From positions 646,406 to 710,405 of the forward strand of contig NZ_LJYX01000021.1 in assembly GCF_001440345.1 (NCBI RefSeq): 64,000 nt of DNA. The letters run 5' to 3'. The position numbers were made by a program, and so were the translations under genes. This stretch comes from Colwellia sp. TT2012. GTDB taxonomy: Bacteria; Pseudomonadota; Gammaproteobacteria; Enterobacterales; Alteromonadaceae. Below, in pieces: positions 18,861-27,044 of this stretch (position 1 is its first letter; the number at the start of each line of letters is the position of its first letter). The notes under the pieces were generated by a model. The model did not search any database. It saw only the letters and a list, made by a program, of their open reading frames with translations, and had not been told where the DNA came from.

Positions 18861-20285
18861 TTATGAAGCGTGAATAGGCAAGACGATATGAGCTACCGCA
18901 CCTTGGTTATCTTTTCTATTGGCTAAAGTTAAACTACCACCATGGTTAACTAGTATTTGTCTACTAAACACTAGACCTATGCCGCAACCATCAACTTTGG
19001 TGGTATAAAAAGGTACAAAGATATTATCGCTATTACTAATACCGGCTCCTTGGTCACAAAGTTTAATCTCGACAATATCATCATTTTGTTGCCAATCAAT
19101 GGTGATAAGCCCTTTGTTATTACCCAGCATTGCTTGCTGTGAATTTTTAATTAAATTTACCAATACTTGCTTTAGTTGTTTTTCATCGGCGTAAATTACT
19201 AACGACGGCCCTGAAAGACTAATTCTGTCGTCATCAAAAAGTAATAACATTGATTTTAACAAGTTAGCTAAATCAAACGGCGTTTTTTCGGGTTTGGGCA
19301 AGCAGCTAAACTCTTGATAGCGTAATAAGAACTCATTAAGGGATTGTGCTCGCTCAGCGATAACCGCTAAGCCCTCTTCTAAATCATCAAAGAGCTCAGT
19401 GTTGTTTACTGAGGTATTGATTGCTGTACTGTTGTTCTCTGTTACTGCTTGCTCTGTGATCACTTTTTTCTGATTCTCTATCAAACGTATTAGCGTATCG
19501 CTTAATGAAGCTATGGGTGTTAACGAGTTATTAATTTCATGACTCAATACCCGTAATAATTTTTGCCAAGCTTGCCGTTCTTCTTCATGTAATAACGTTT
19601 GGATATCGGTAATGAAGATGAGTTTGTTTCGCTCGCCTTGCTCTAAGTACTCATCGGTATGAATAAAAACTTTTTTCTTATGTGCTTTAACCTCAAACTC
19701 AGTGACTTGACGGCTTTCGTGCGTTAATACGTCTTGTAAACCTAAGGTACTAATAGGCCAACCAGCAACTTCATCAAAACGATAAGAAAAAAGTTTTTCG
19801 GCTGCTGGATTCATTAAGATGATATGACTATTTTTGTTCACAGCAATAATGGCAACATCTATTTGCTGGGTAATTTTATCTAATAATATTTGCCTTTCCC
19901 TACTGATCAGCTGCTGCTCAGCAAGTGCTAACGATAAACCATTAAAGACCTGATTAAATTCTTTTAACGCACCTTTACTTTCCAGGTGATTTGCTCTGAT
20001 AGCATGGTCGCCTGCTTGCATCGCGGTAATTAAATTGGCAGAGGTTCTAAATTGAACAATTACTTTTTGCCGAATTAGAAATGCACCATAAAAAACCGTC
20101 ACAAAGAGTAAAAATAACAGCATTATTTTTAAGAATATAGATAATTCATGGTGATACAAGGCATAAAATAAAAACGCCATAGGTAATAGCCCAATAAGTA
20201 AGGCTATACGTAACAGCTGATTTTCAAACGAGATATTAACTCGACCTTGCTTAATTTTCATCCGATAAGACCACCATTCGCTCAT
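18861..20285 (-). CDS. Sensor histidine kinase (NtrY-like), partner of the sigma-54 regulator
   Basis: A 474-residue inner-membrane kinase with two membrane segments (about 25-45 and 50-71), a linker or HAMP-like stretch (72-125), a PAS-like domain (about 130-230), an H-box with phosphoacceptor His249 (LSHEINNSLTP) and a C-terminal ATPase domain (LIKNSQQAM; DQGAGIS; GCGIGLVFS). The short loop between the two membrane helices leaves little periplasmic sensor, so sensing may occur in the membrane or cytoplasm. Its ATG overlaps the regulator's stop codon (ATGA), showing translational coupling. It is the last gene of the five-gene export unit and presumably controls the regulator just upstream. 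Confidence 0.92.
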   Translation of the reverse strand: MSEWWSYRMKIKQGRVNISFENQLLRIALLIGLLPMAFLFYALYHHELSIFLKIMLLFLLFVTVFYGAFLIRQKVIVQFRTSANLITAMQAGDHAIRANHLESKGALKEFNQVFNGLSLALAEQQLISRERQILLDKITQQIDVAIIAVNKNSHIILMNPAAEKLFSYRFDEVAGWPISTLGLQDVLTHESRQVTEFEVKAHKKKVFIHTDEYLEQGERNKLIFITDIQTLLHEEERQAWQKLLRVLSHEINNSLTPIASLSDTLIRLIENQKKVITEQAVTENNSTAINTSVNNTELFDDLEEGLAVIAERAQSLNEFLLRYQEFSCLPKPEKTPFDLANLLKSMLLLFDDDRISLSGPSLVIYADEKQLKQVLVNLIKNSQQAMLGNNKGLITIDWQQNDDIVEIKLCDQGAGISNSDNIFVPFYTTKVDGCGIGLVFSRQILVNHGGSLTLANRKDNQGAVAHIVLPIHAS

Positions 20286-21727
20286 AGTTTATGTTTTTCT
20301 AAACGGCGATAATAAGAGCTGCGGCTTAACCCTAAAGATTCAGCGGTTTCATGGCCGTTATGATGAAACCGTGCCAGCCTATCGACTATGATTTGCCTTT
20401 CTATCACCTCGAGGGTGTCCTTGCTACAATCAAAACCACGGCTATCAATAGCGGCAACATCTCCGGTCGATTGTTGCGGCGCAAGTCCAAGATCTTCAGG
20501 GCTGATTAATTGATTCTGACTAAGAAAAATTGCCCGTTCGATCATATGGCTCAATTCTCGAATATTGCCTGGCCACTGATAATGCTCTAGTGCGGCCTCT
20601 GCTTCCTGGCAAAGCTGAGGCGTTGCTAGGGCATACTTTTTGGCAAACTGCGCTAAGAAGTACTGCGCTAACGGTAATATATCGGCAATACGTTCTCGTA
20701 AGGGTGGTATTTTTATTTCAATGGTATTAATACGATAGAGTAAGTCTTGTCGAAACTTACCTTGCGCGATGAGATCGTCTAATAAGGCATTAGTTGCCGA
20801 GACTAAACGCACATCTACTCGTTGGGTTTTAGCACTGCCGACTTTTTCAAATTGCTTTTCTTCCAACACCCTGAGTAATTTAGCTTGTTGAGATAAAGGA
20901 ATATTGGCAATTTCATCGAGAAATATTGTACCGCCTTCAGCCAGTTCAAAACGACCAATACGGGTTTCTTTGGCATCGGTAAAGGCGCCTTTTACATGAC
21001 CAAACATTTCACTTTCAAAGAGGTTATCGGTTATAGCGCCCATATTAACTGAGATTAAGCTTTGCTGATGACGCTGCGAACATTGATGCAAATAGCCAGC
21101 AAACATACTTTTTCCGGTACCATTTTCACCGGTAAATAGAATATTCATATCACTTTTAGCCAGCTTGGCTAATTGACTAAGCAGCTGTTTCATCACAGTA
21201 GATTGCGCCACTATATTTTGGCAATCAGTGCTGCTTTGTGATTTAAGTAAAGCATTTTCTTGTGCTAACTTCTGCCCTGCTTTTGCTATTTGTTGAATAT
21301 GGACTTGAGCCTGTAAAATATTTAATAGCCGATCATTTTTCCACGGTTTTTGCACAAAATCAGCTGCCCCCTCTTTCATCACGTTCACCGCGATATCAAC
21401 ACTGCTGTACCCTGTCATGACAACAATAGGCATGTGTTCATCAAGGGCTTTCATTTTTGTTATTAATGCCAAACCTTCTTGCCCAGAGGTGGTGTCATTT
21501 TGATAATTTAAATCAATTAACGCCACTGAAAAACTACGTCTTGCCAACACGTTAAGTAATTCTGCTGGCGAACTCACCGCAACTACTTGATAGTTTTGTG
21601 ACTTTAATAGTAGTTTTAAGGTGGTAAGAATACGCGGATCATCATCGGCAATTAATATTGAGGGAATAATTGAAGGTGCAGGTGTACTTGAAGCTGTAGC
21701 TGAGGTCATGTTATCCATTTCAGTCAC
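20282..21727 (-). CDS. Sigma-54-dependent response regulator
   Basis: A 481-residue NtrC-type activator. The receiver domain carries DDD at 28-30 and phosphoacceptor Asp72 (LIDLNY). The AAA+ domain has Walker A GENGTGKS (201-208) and Walker B TIFLDEI (268-274), and the C-terminal Fis-type helix-turn-helix includes ESLGLSRSSYYRRLEKHKL. The sigma-54 contact loop reads GAFTDA (248-253) rather than the usual GAFTGA. The start is a GTG at 21727 with in-frame ATGs a few codons in. It likely activates the sigma-54 promoter at 26433-26448 that heads this unit, which makes the module self-regulating (inference). Confidence 0.93.
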   Translation of the reverse strand: MTEMDNMTSATASSTPAPSIIPSILIADDDPRILTTLKLLLKSQNYQVVAVSSPAELLNVLARRSFSVALIDLNYQNDTTSGQEGLALITKMKALDEHMPIVVMTGYSSVDIAVNVMKEGAADFVQKPWKNDRLLNILQAQVHIQQIAKAGQKLAQENALLKSQSSTDCQNIVAQSTVMKQLLSQLAKLAKSDMNILFTGENGTGKSMFAGYLHQCSQRHQQSLISVNMGAITDNLFESEMFGHVKGAFTDAKETRIGRFELAEGGTIFLDEIANIPLSQQAKLLRVLEEKQFEKVGSAKTQRVDVRLVSATNALLDDLIAQGKFRQDLLYRINTIEIKIPPLRERIADILPLAQYFLAQFAKKYALATPQLCQEAEAALEHYQWPGNIRELSHMIERAIFLSQNQLISPEDLGLAPQQSTGDVAAIDSRGFDCSKDTLEVIERQIIVDRLARFHHNGHETAESLGLSRSSYYRRLEKHKL

Positions 21728-21784
21728 GTGAGGTAAAGGCTTAAATATCAGGTAATACTTGGCAACTTTATCAAAGTATTAGCT

Positions 21785-21823
21785 GAGTTACTGCTAAAAG
21801 TGAATTTTACTTAGCAGTAACTC
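21785..21823 (-). other. Stem-loop between permease and response-regulator genes
   Basis: A perfect 13-bp inverted repeat, GAGTTACTGCTAA / TTAGCAGTAACTC, with a 13-base spacer lies between the permease stop and the regulator start. It has no T-run, so it is more likely an mRNA-stability or processing element, or an operator, than a terminator. Confidence 0.6.
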
Positions 21824-21840
21824 AATGCAGCCCGATTTAA

Positions 21841-24336
21841 CTAATCATGATGCAGCGCATCACTAGGCTCCATTAGCACAATTTTACGTGTCGGAACATA
21901 AGTGGCAACCAGCACCATAATGATGATTAACAAAGGTATGACAATTAAACCGACCATATAACTGCCTTGATTTATTACCATGGTATCTGTCATGCGATTT
22001 ACCACCCATAAAGACAAAGTAATGCCAATGCTCAAGCCAATAAGCAATTGCCAAACTGCCTTTCTCATAAACAATTGCATAATAATACTATCGCTGGCGC
22101 CAAGCGCTCGGCGTACGCCAATTTCTTGCGTACGTTGGCTAATGCTATTGGCGGCAACCGCATAAATACCACTAGCGGCTAAAAATATTGCGATAACACC
22201 ACATAACAAAAATACTTTTGAAATAGCTGACACTAAAATCATCGGTTGTGAGATTAATTCATCATAACTTTGCATATGATAGGCAGTAGCGTTGCTATTC
22301 ACTTGATTAATGGCTTGTTGCAGAGATTTTTCCGCTAGCGCTTGTGAACCATTATAATGAATGGCGATATCAATCCAGCTATAGCCAATATTGTCTAACA
22401 TAAAATAAGAGCTATATTGCTCACTGGAGGTACGCATAGCTGAACCATGATAAGTATCAGAAACCACACCCACTATGGTTTGCCAGCCACCTTCTCTATC
22501 GCCATTTCTAAAAGCACGGCGAACACGTTGACCAACAGCATCACCATCAGGGAAAAAGTCATTAGCGATTGATTCATTAATAATAATAGTATCAATTTCT
22601 GCACTGATATCACTTTGATTAAAGTCTCGCCCTTGAATAACCCTCATACCTATGGCACTCCATGCATCGCGAGAAACCACCTCATTGTTTGAATAGGGGT
22701 TTTCATTGTAAACAGCGGCTACTCGCCCTTCTATTTCAAAAAAGCTTGCCCCTGCACCAGTGCCCGGAAAGTGACTCATAAAGGCCACGCCTTCAATGTT
22801 AGGCATCTGCTCTAAAGTATCTTTTAGATCATAATAAAAGGCGGTGCGTTTGAGGGTATCTGCTAATTCAAACTCTTCCTCTTGCCTAATGGGATAACTA
22901 CCTTCAGGTAACTCTATTGTTGCAGTAATTCTATTGTTAGTCTCAACACCATAATCGGCTTGTCCGGCAAAATAGCTGCTTGATAATAAAATAGTGGCGA
23001 TAACCAATACCACGCACGAGAGAAGTATTTCACTGATCACTAATAGTTGGCTTGCTCTGGCGAATTTTTTACCTTGTGAGCCACGAGTACCATCTCGAAG
23101 TACCGCATTAAAATCTCCAGAAAGTGCTCGCCACGCGGGTATAAAACCGGTAATGGCAATCATAGCGATAACAGACAAAATCAATAAAATAATAGCATCA
23201 GTGTCTAAACTCACCTGCCACCAAAATGGTTTATTTTCAGTAACCCTATACATTTGTTCAAAGACAGTATTACTTAACTCTAAACCCCAACCAGCAAAGA
23301 GTACCGCCAAGAAACCACCGACGGTGCAAATAAAAATACTTTCAAGCAACATTTGTAATATCAAACGCTTACGTGGCACACCCAAAGCAACACGTATGGC
23401 GACTTCTTTAAACCTTTCATTCACTCGGGCCAGTAATAAATTACCGACATTAATGCAGGCCAATAATAAAATAAGTACTACCACGACCGCCATGGTGATA
23501 AAAAGGGAGTAATAATGGGTGATATTGGCTATTTTATAAGGCACTGCTCTTAAATATCCTCCCTTTTCATTTATTCTCCAGCGCATATTATCGGGTATGT
23601 TATTAGCTATTCTTTTATTTAAAGCAGAAAGTTCTTGTTTAAAAATATTAAAAGACTGATCTTTTTTTAGCCTAGCATAAGCAAATAACCAACTGCGACT
23701 TCTCTCTGTGGGTGTTAACATGTTTTGTTCTATCGGCTTCCACAGCTGGGCGACTGTCGGAAAAGAAAAACCGGCCGGCATAATACCAACAACTCGGGTA
23801 GCAATGGCATTAACTAAGATAATGCTATCAACAATATCATCTTGTGCTAAAAAGTAATGCTGCCATATGTCGTAACCTAGTACGACCACAGGCTCAGCTC
23901 CGTCAAAATGATCTTCCGCCTTTAAAGCCCGGCCCATGATAGGTTTTACGCCAGAAAAATCAAAAACATTCCACTCAACGCGTACCGAATTATATTTACG
24001 GGTGCCTGAGTTTTGCTGAGATTTCCCAACCAGTGCTATACCCTCTTCATAAACGCCAAATTCATCAATGGAGTCCATTTCATTTCTTATCGTTAAAAAA
24101 TCAAAAGCATCAACACTCCTTCGAGATAAATGACTATGATTAAATTCCGCTTCTATAGAAATTATTGGCGTGTCTTTATTCAGTAACAGTGGCTTAAACA
24201 CCAAATTGCTCAGTAACGAGTAGGTATATAAAGTAAGCCCTAAACCAATGGCAACAATGAATACGGTAAGGGCAGTAAAAATTGGTTTTTTATAGAGCAG
24301 TCTAGCTGCATATTTTATATCAAGAGTTATAGACAC
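21841..24336 (-). CDS. MacB/FtsX-type ABC transporter permease
   Basis: An 831-residue permease beginning LDIKYAARLLYKKPIFTALTV, the usual start of large FtsX-type permeases. It has one N-terminal membrane helix, a periplasmic MacB-like domain (about 50-260), an FtsX core (about 280-410), a second periplasmic domain (about 450-680) and a second FtsX core (about 700-825) with a conserved SQRTQEIGVRRALGA segment. Members of this two-core group work with an ABC ATPase and often a HlyD-type adaptor, extruding peptides, antibiotics or lipids mechanically. Both partners are encoded directly upstream, so this is one transporter; the substrate is unknown. Confidence 0.9.
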   Translation of the reverse strand: MSITLDIKYAARLLYKKPIFTALTVFIVAIGLGLTLYTYSLLSNLVFKPLLLNKDTPIISIEAEFNHSHLSRRSVDAFDFLTIRNEMDSIDEFGVYEEGIALVGKSQQNSGTRKYNSVRVEWNVFDFSGVKPIMGRALKAEDHFDGAEPVVVLGYDIWQHYFLAQDDIVDSIILVNAIATRVVGIMPAGFSFPTVAQLWKPIEQNMLTPTERSRSWLFAYARLKKDQSFNIFKQELSALNKRIANNIPDNMRWRINEKGGYLRAVPYKIANITHYYSLFITMAVVVVLILLLACINVGNLLLARVNERFKEVAIRVALGVPRKRLILQMLLESIFICTVGGFLAVLFAGWGLELSNTVFEQMYRVTENKPFWWQVSLDTDAIILLILSVIAMIAITGFIPAWRALSGDFNAVLRDGTRGSQGKKFARASQLLVISEILLSCVVLVIATILLSSSYFAGQADYGVETNNRITATIELPEGSYPIRQEEEFELADTLKRTAFYYDLKDTLEQMPNIEGVAFMSHFPGTGAGASFFEIEGRVAAVYNENPYSNNEVVSRDAWSAIGMRVIQGRDFNQSDISAEIDTIIINESIANDFFPDGDAVGQRVRRAFRNGDREGGWQTIVGVVSDTYHGSAMRTSSEQYSSYFMLDNIGYSWIDIAIHYNGSQALAEKSLQQAINQVNSNATAYHMQSYDELISQPMILVSAISKVFLLCGVIAIFLAASGIYAVAANSISQRTQEIGVRRALGASDSIIMQLFMRKAVWQLLIGLSIGITLSLWVVNRMTDTMVINQGSYMVGLIVIPLLIIIMVLVATYVPTRKIVLMEPSDALHHD

Positions 24337-24364
24337 CTGAAAATCCTCGTTTTATGTTAGCGAT

Positions 24365-25135
24365 TTATACCGCAATGGCTGTAGGTGTTTCGGTGAGTTG
24401 ATCAGCGACTATCTTGCCATCAAATACCTCGATCATACGTTCAGCTCTTGCTGCAGAACGCGGATCATGAGTAACCATGCATATCGTTGCCCCTTCTTGA
24501 TGTAATTGATCCAATAACGCCATCACTATTTGGGCATTTTTCGAGTCTAAATTACCCGTTGGCTCATCGGCAAGAATAATAGAGGGTTTGGCAGAGATAG
24601 CGCGGGCGACAGCAACACGCTGCTGTTGACCTCCAGAAAGCTGTGAGGGGAAGTGATGGGCACGATGTAACATATCCACTTTCGCTAAGGCGGTATTCAC
24701 CATAGCGGCACGCTGTTTGGTATTAATATCACTACGGTAAGTCAGCGGTAATTCAACATTTTCTGCCACGGTTAAATCACTAATTAAATTAAAGGCTTGA
24801 AAGATAAATCCTATTTCTTTATTTCTAATCGCTGCTCGTTCATCTCGATTTAAATCAGAGACATTATGCCCAGCTAAGGTATAACTACCGCTGCTGGAAG
24901 TATCTAATAAGCCTAATAGCGATAACAAGGTCGACTTACCACAGCCTGAAGGGCCGGTAATAGATAAGTATTCACCTTTATTGATCGTTAAATTGATATT
25001 ATTGAGTGCGTGTGTTTCAACATCATCGGTATAAAAAATTTTCTTAATATCATGCAGCTTCACTAAAACTTGTGTCGCCTTTTCTGCATTACTTATATCC
25101 GTTGTGTTGTTGCTATTATTGTTGCTTTTCATCAC
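24365..25135 (-). CDS. ABC transporter ATP-binding protein (MacB/LolD type)
   Basis: A 256-residue nucleotide-binding subunit with Walker A GPSGCGKST, Q-loop IFQAFNL, signature LSGGQQQRVAVARA, Walker B IILADEPTGNLD and switch histidine MVTHD. The GNLDSK extension is typical of MacB/LolD/FtsE-type ATPases that drive FtsX-like permeases. The N-terminus has an asparagine-rich lead of about 25 residues before the domain. The gene lies 6 bases after the adaptor stop and 28 before the permease start, so the three are one operon. Confidence 0.94.
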   Translation of the reverse strand: MMKSNNNSNNTTDISNAEKATQVLVKLHDIKKIFYTDDVETHALNNINLTINKGEYLSITGPSGCGKSTLLSLLGLLDTSSSGSYTLAGHNVSDLNRDERAAIRNKEIGFIFQAFNLISDLTVAENVELPLTYRSDINTKQRAAMVNTALAKVDMLHRAHHFPSQLSGGQQQRVAVARAISAKPSIILADEPTGNLDSKNAQIVMALLDQLHQEGATICMVTHDPRSAARAERMIEVFDGKIVADQLTETPTAIAV

Positions 25136-25141
25136 CTGCTC

Positions 25142-26398
25142 CTAATTTACGCTAATAGTTTGTTGTTTTTCCCAAGCTGAAACATCAGAAATAATAATAT
25201 TATCTCCGACCGCTAAGCCTGATGTTATTTGAATATATTGTGTAGATGTCTGGCCAAAGTGAATGCGTACTTTATCTGCTTGGCTACCGTCTTCTCTCAG
25301 TACATAAGCAAAATTCTCGCTATGCTCCTGAGCAAACATTGGCCGCTTAACAAAAAGCGTGTCTGCTATATTGGCAATGGTGATAACACCATTGACGGTC
25401 AAATCTGGACGAGCATCTTTTGGCATCTCACCAATAAGTTCTATGTCAACTTGCACTGAGCCATTATTAACAATGGGATCTATGCGTTGCACAATACCCA
25501 CGATCTTACTATTGCGGGTATCGACTATGACTGCTTGACCAAGTTCGACATCTTTAATTTGTTTTTCTGGGATACGCAGCTCAGCAATAAATTCTTCGCT
25601 GCGTGCCAACCGAGCAAGGTTACTGCCCATTAAGACTCGCTGCCCTAATTCCATTGGCATCGCTTGCACAATACTGTCCATGGTCGCATGTACTTTTAAA
25701 GACTCAACTTGTTGCTGCGCTCTTTGATAAATTTTATGCATGCGGTTAAGTCTGGCTTGATAAGCCTTGGCTTGTGCCACTAAGCTTTCTTGCTTTTTAT
25801 TTAGACGTTTTATTTCTAGCTGCCAGCGCTCCTTGTACTGAGCAACATCTATTTTTACTTCTTCATGAGCTATGTGTGAGACGGCGACTGTGCCTTGGTC
25901 TAACAATTTTTTCTGGGCGGTATAGGTAAGTAACGCTCGTTGATGATTCAATTTTTCATTAATGACCGCGGCTTCTTGATCTAATAACTCTGAGGCTAAC
26001 GAGGCGTTGAGTGCATTCGTTTCGGCGACCATCTCTTCTAATTGCCACTTGGTTTCTTCTAGTTGCTGTACTAATTGTGGATTAGATAACTCCAGTAATA
26101 AATCACCTTTTTTTACCTTAGCGCCAGCCTTAATTAGAATGCGCTCAACCCGGCCATCAACATTGGTAGCCACCCAACGAATATCTTTCGGCACTAGCAC
26201 GCCAACACCTCGGACGCTTATATTGAGTTGACCACGTTGTACTTGAGCAAGCAATAATTCCGATTTATCAACATGGTATGCCGATGAGTTTCCTGAGAGA
26301 TTAACTATCAAGACGAAAGCAACAACGCAGATAGCAGTAATAGCGAGCCATTGTTTGTAGTTAATTTTTTTCTTCTGCTTCGAGCGAACAATATCCAT
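25142..26398 (-). CDS. HlyD-family periplasmic adaptor subunit
   Basis: A membrane-fusion protein of about 418 residues with one N-terminal membrane anchor (LAITAICVVAFVLIVNL), a biotinyl-lipoyl-like half (VERILIKAGAKVKKGDLLLELSN), a long helical hairpin rich in Gln and Lys (about 105-220), the second lipoyl half and a C-terminal beta-barrel region. It would link the ABC permease to an outer-membrane channel; no TolC gene is present here. The frame is open to a TTG at 26437, but that codon lies inside the predicted sigma-54 promoter, so the ATG at 26398 (MDIVRSKQKK) is preferred. It is the first gene of the export unit. Confidence 0.9.
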   Translation of the reverse strand: MDIVRSKQKKKINYKQWLAITAICVVAFVLIVNLSGNSSAYHVDKSELLLAQVQRGQLNISVRGVGVLVPKDIRWVATNVDGRVERILIKAGAKVKKGDLLLELSNPQLVQQLEETKWQLEEMVAETNALNASLASELLDQEAAVINEKLNHQRALLTYTAQKKLLDQGTVAVSHIAHEEVKIDVAQYKERWQLEIKRLNKKQESLVAQAKAYQARLNRMHKIYQRAQQQVESLKVHATMDSIVQAMPMELGQRVLMGSNLARLARSEEFIAELRIPEKQIKDVELGQAVIVDTRNSKIVGIVQRIDPIVNNGSVQVDIELIGEMPKDARPDLTVNGVITIANIADTLFVKRPMFAQEHSENFAYVLREDGSQADKVRIHFGQTSTQYIQITSGLAVGDNIIISDVSAWEKQQTISVN

Positions 26399-26432
26399 AA
26401 CTAAGCCAATTAATAATTCATGACTGTAATAG

Positions 26433-26448
26433 AGCAATCGTCATACCA
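26433..26448 (-). promoter_or_regulatory. Sigma-54 (-24/-12) promoter of the ABC export/two-component operon
   Basis: On the minus strand the sequence reads TGGTATG-ACGA-TTGCT. It has the invariant GG and GC with the correct spacing and differs from the consensus TGGCACG-N4-TTGCW at two positions. Transcription would start near 26422, about 24 bases before the adaptor ATG. The operon encodes a sigma-54 activator, which supports the call. Confidence 0.75.
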
Positions 26449-26512
26449 ATAATAACTTAGCTTTTAAATACAAACAGTTAATTACATTTCAGTTACAATT
26501 TCGTGTGTTTAA

Positions 26513-26526
26513 TCTCGATATCGAGA
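26513..26526. promoter_or_regulatory. Putative activator site 1 (UAS) of the sigma-54 operon
   Basis: A perfect 14-bp palindrome TCTCGATATCGAGA centred about 79 bases upstream of the sigma-54 promoter. It shares the pattern TYTCGA-N2-TCGARA with the site at 26546, and the centres are 33 bases apart, close to three helical turns. Confidence 0.6.
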
Positions 26527-26545
26527 CGATTTTATTGACAGATAA

Positions 26546-26559
26546 TTTCGATTTCGAAA
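26546..26559. promoter_or_regulatory. Putative activator site 2 (UAS) of the sigma-54 operon
   Basis: Inverted repeat TTTCGA-TT-TCGAAA, a second copy of the pattern at 26513-26526. Paired, helically phased sites upstream of a -24/-12 promoter are the normal target of NtrC-type activators. Confidence 0.6.
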
Positions 26560-27044
26560 CTATTACTAAAAAAAATCAAATTAAATTAAATTAACTAGTG
26601 GTATTAATCAGGTAAAACAATAAGTCCAAGTTACTCAAGTGATTCGTCTTGCTGCCAGCTACTTATTTTCACGCCAGTTAAGTTCACTTTACCTGGATCT
26701 AGGATATTTATTTCAGCATGGCTCAAGTTACTGCCGAATAACAGAAAGTAATACCTGACTGCATTTCACCTTTAAAACGAACCAATGTTGATTCAGTTGC
26801 ATAACACCTGTTGCTGCGACAAAAGCCACTATACTCGCACCTGCCAGAAAAAATATTTACTAGCAAAGTGGTATAACCACTATAACTATATCCACTACCA
26901 ACTATAACCAACATGAATAGTGCTTATTTAAGCAAATGATTAGTAGTACATAGAAAATCAGGTAAAATAGAGATAAAATTTGTCCCTGCTAGTTACTATT
27001 AATTAGCAAATATTATTAGCATCTATTGCCTGAGAGAGTAGCGA

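Larger units (their letters stand above)
26399..27044. other. Regulatory intergenic region between the export operon and acnB
   Basis: About 650 bases with no supported gene. It contains the sigma-54 promoter and two activator-like inverted repeats on the operon side. On the acnB side a small inverted repeat AGTGGT-ATA-ACCACT lies at 26867-26881, about 165 bases before the acnB start. A short minus-strand open frame at 26723-26914 has no protein-like features. Confidence 0.6.

Noticed and set aside
22994..23512. 172-codon plus-strand frame
   Set aside because: Shadow of the ABC permease gene; composition does not suggest a real protein.
26723..26914. 63-codon minus-strand frame upstream of acnB
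   Set aside because: No ribosome site or recognisable domain; lies in the acnB regulatory region.
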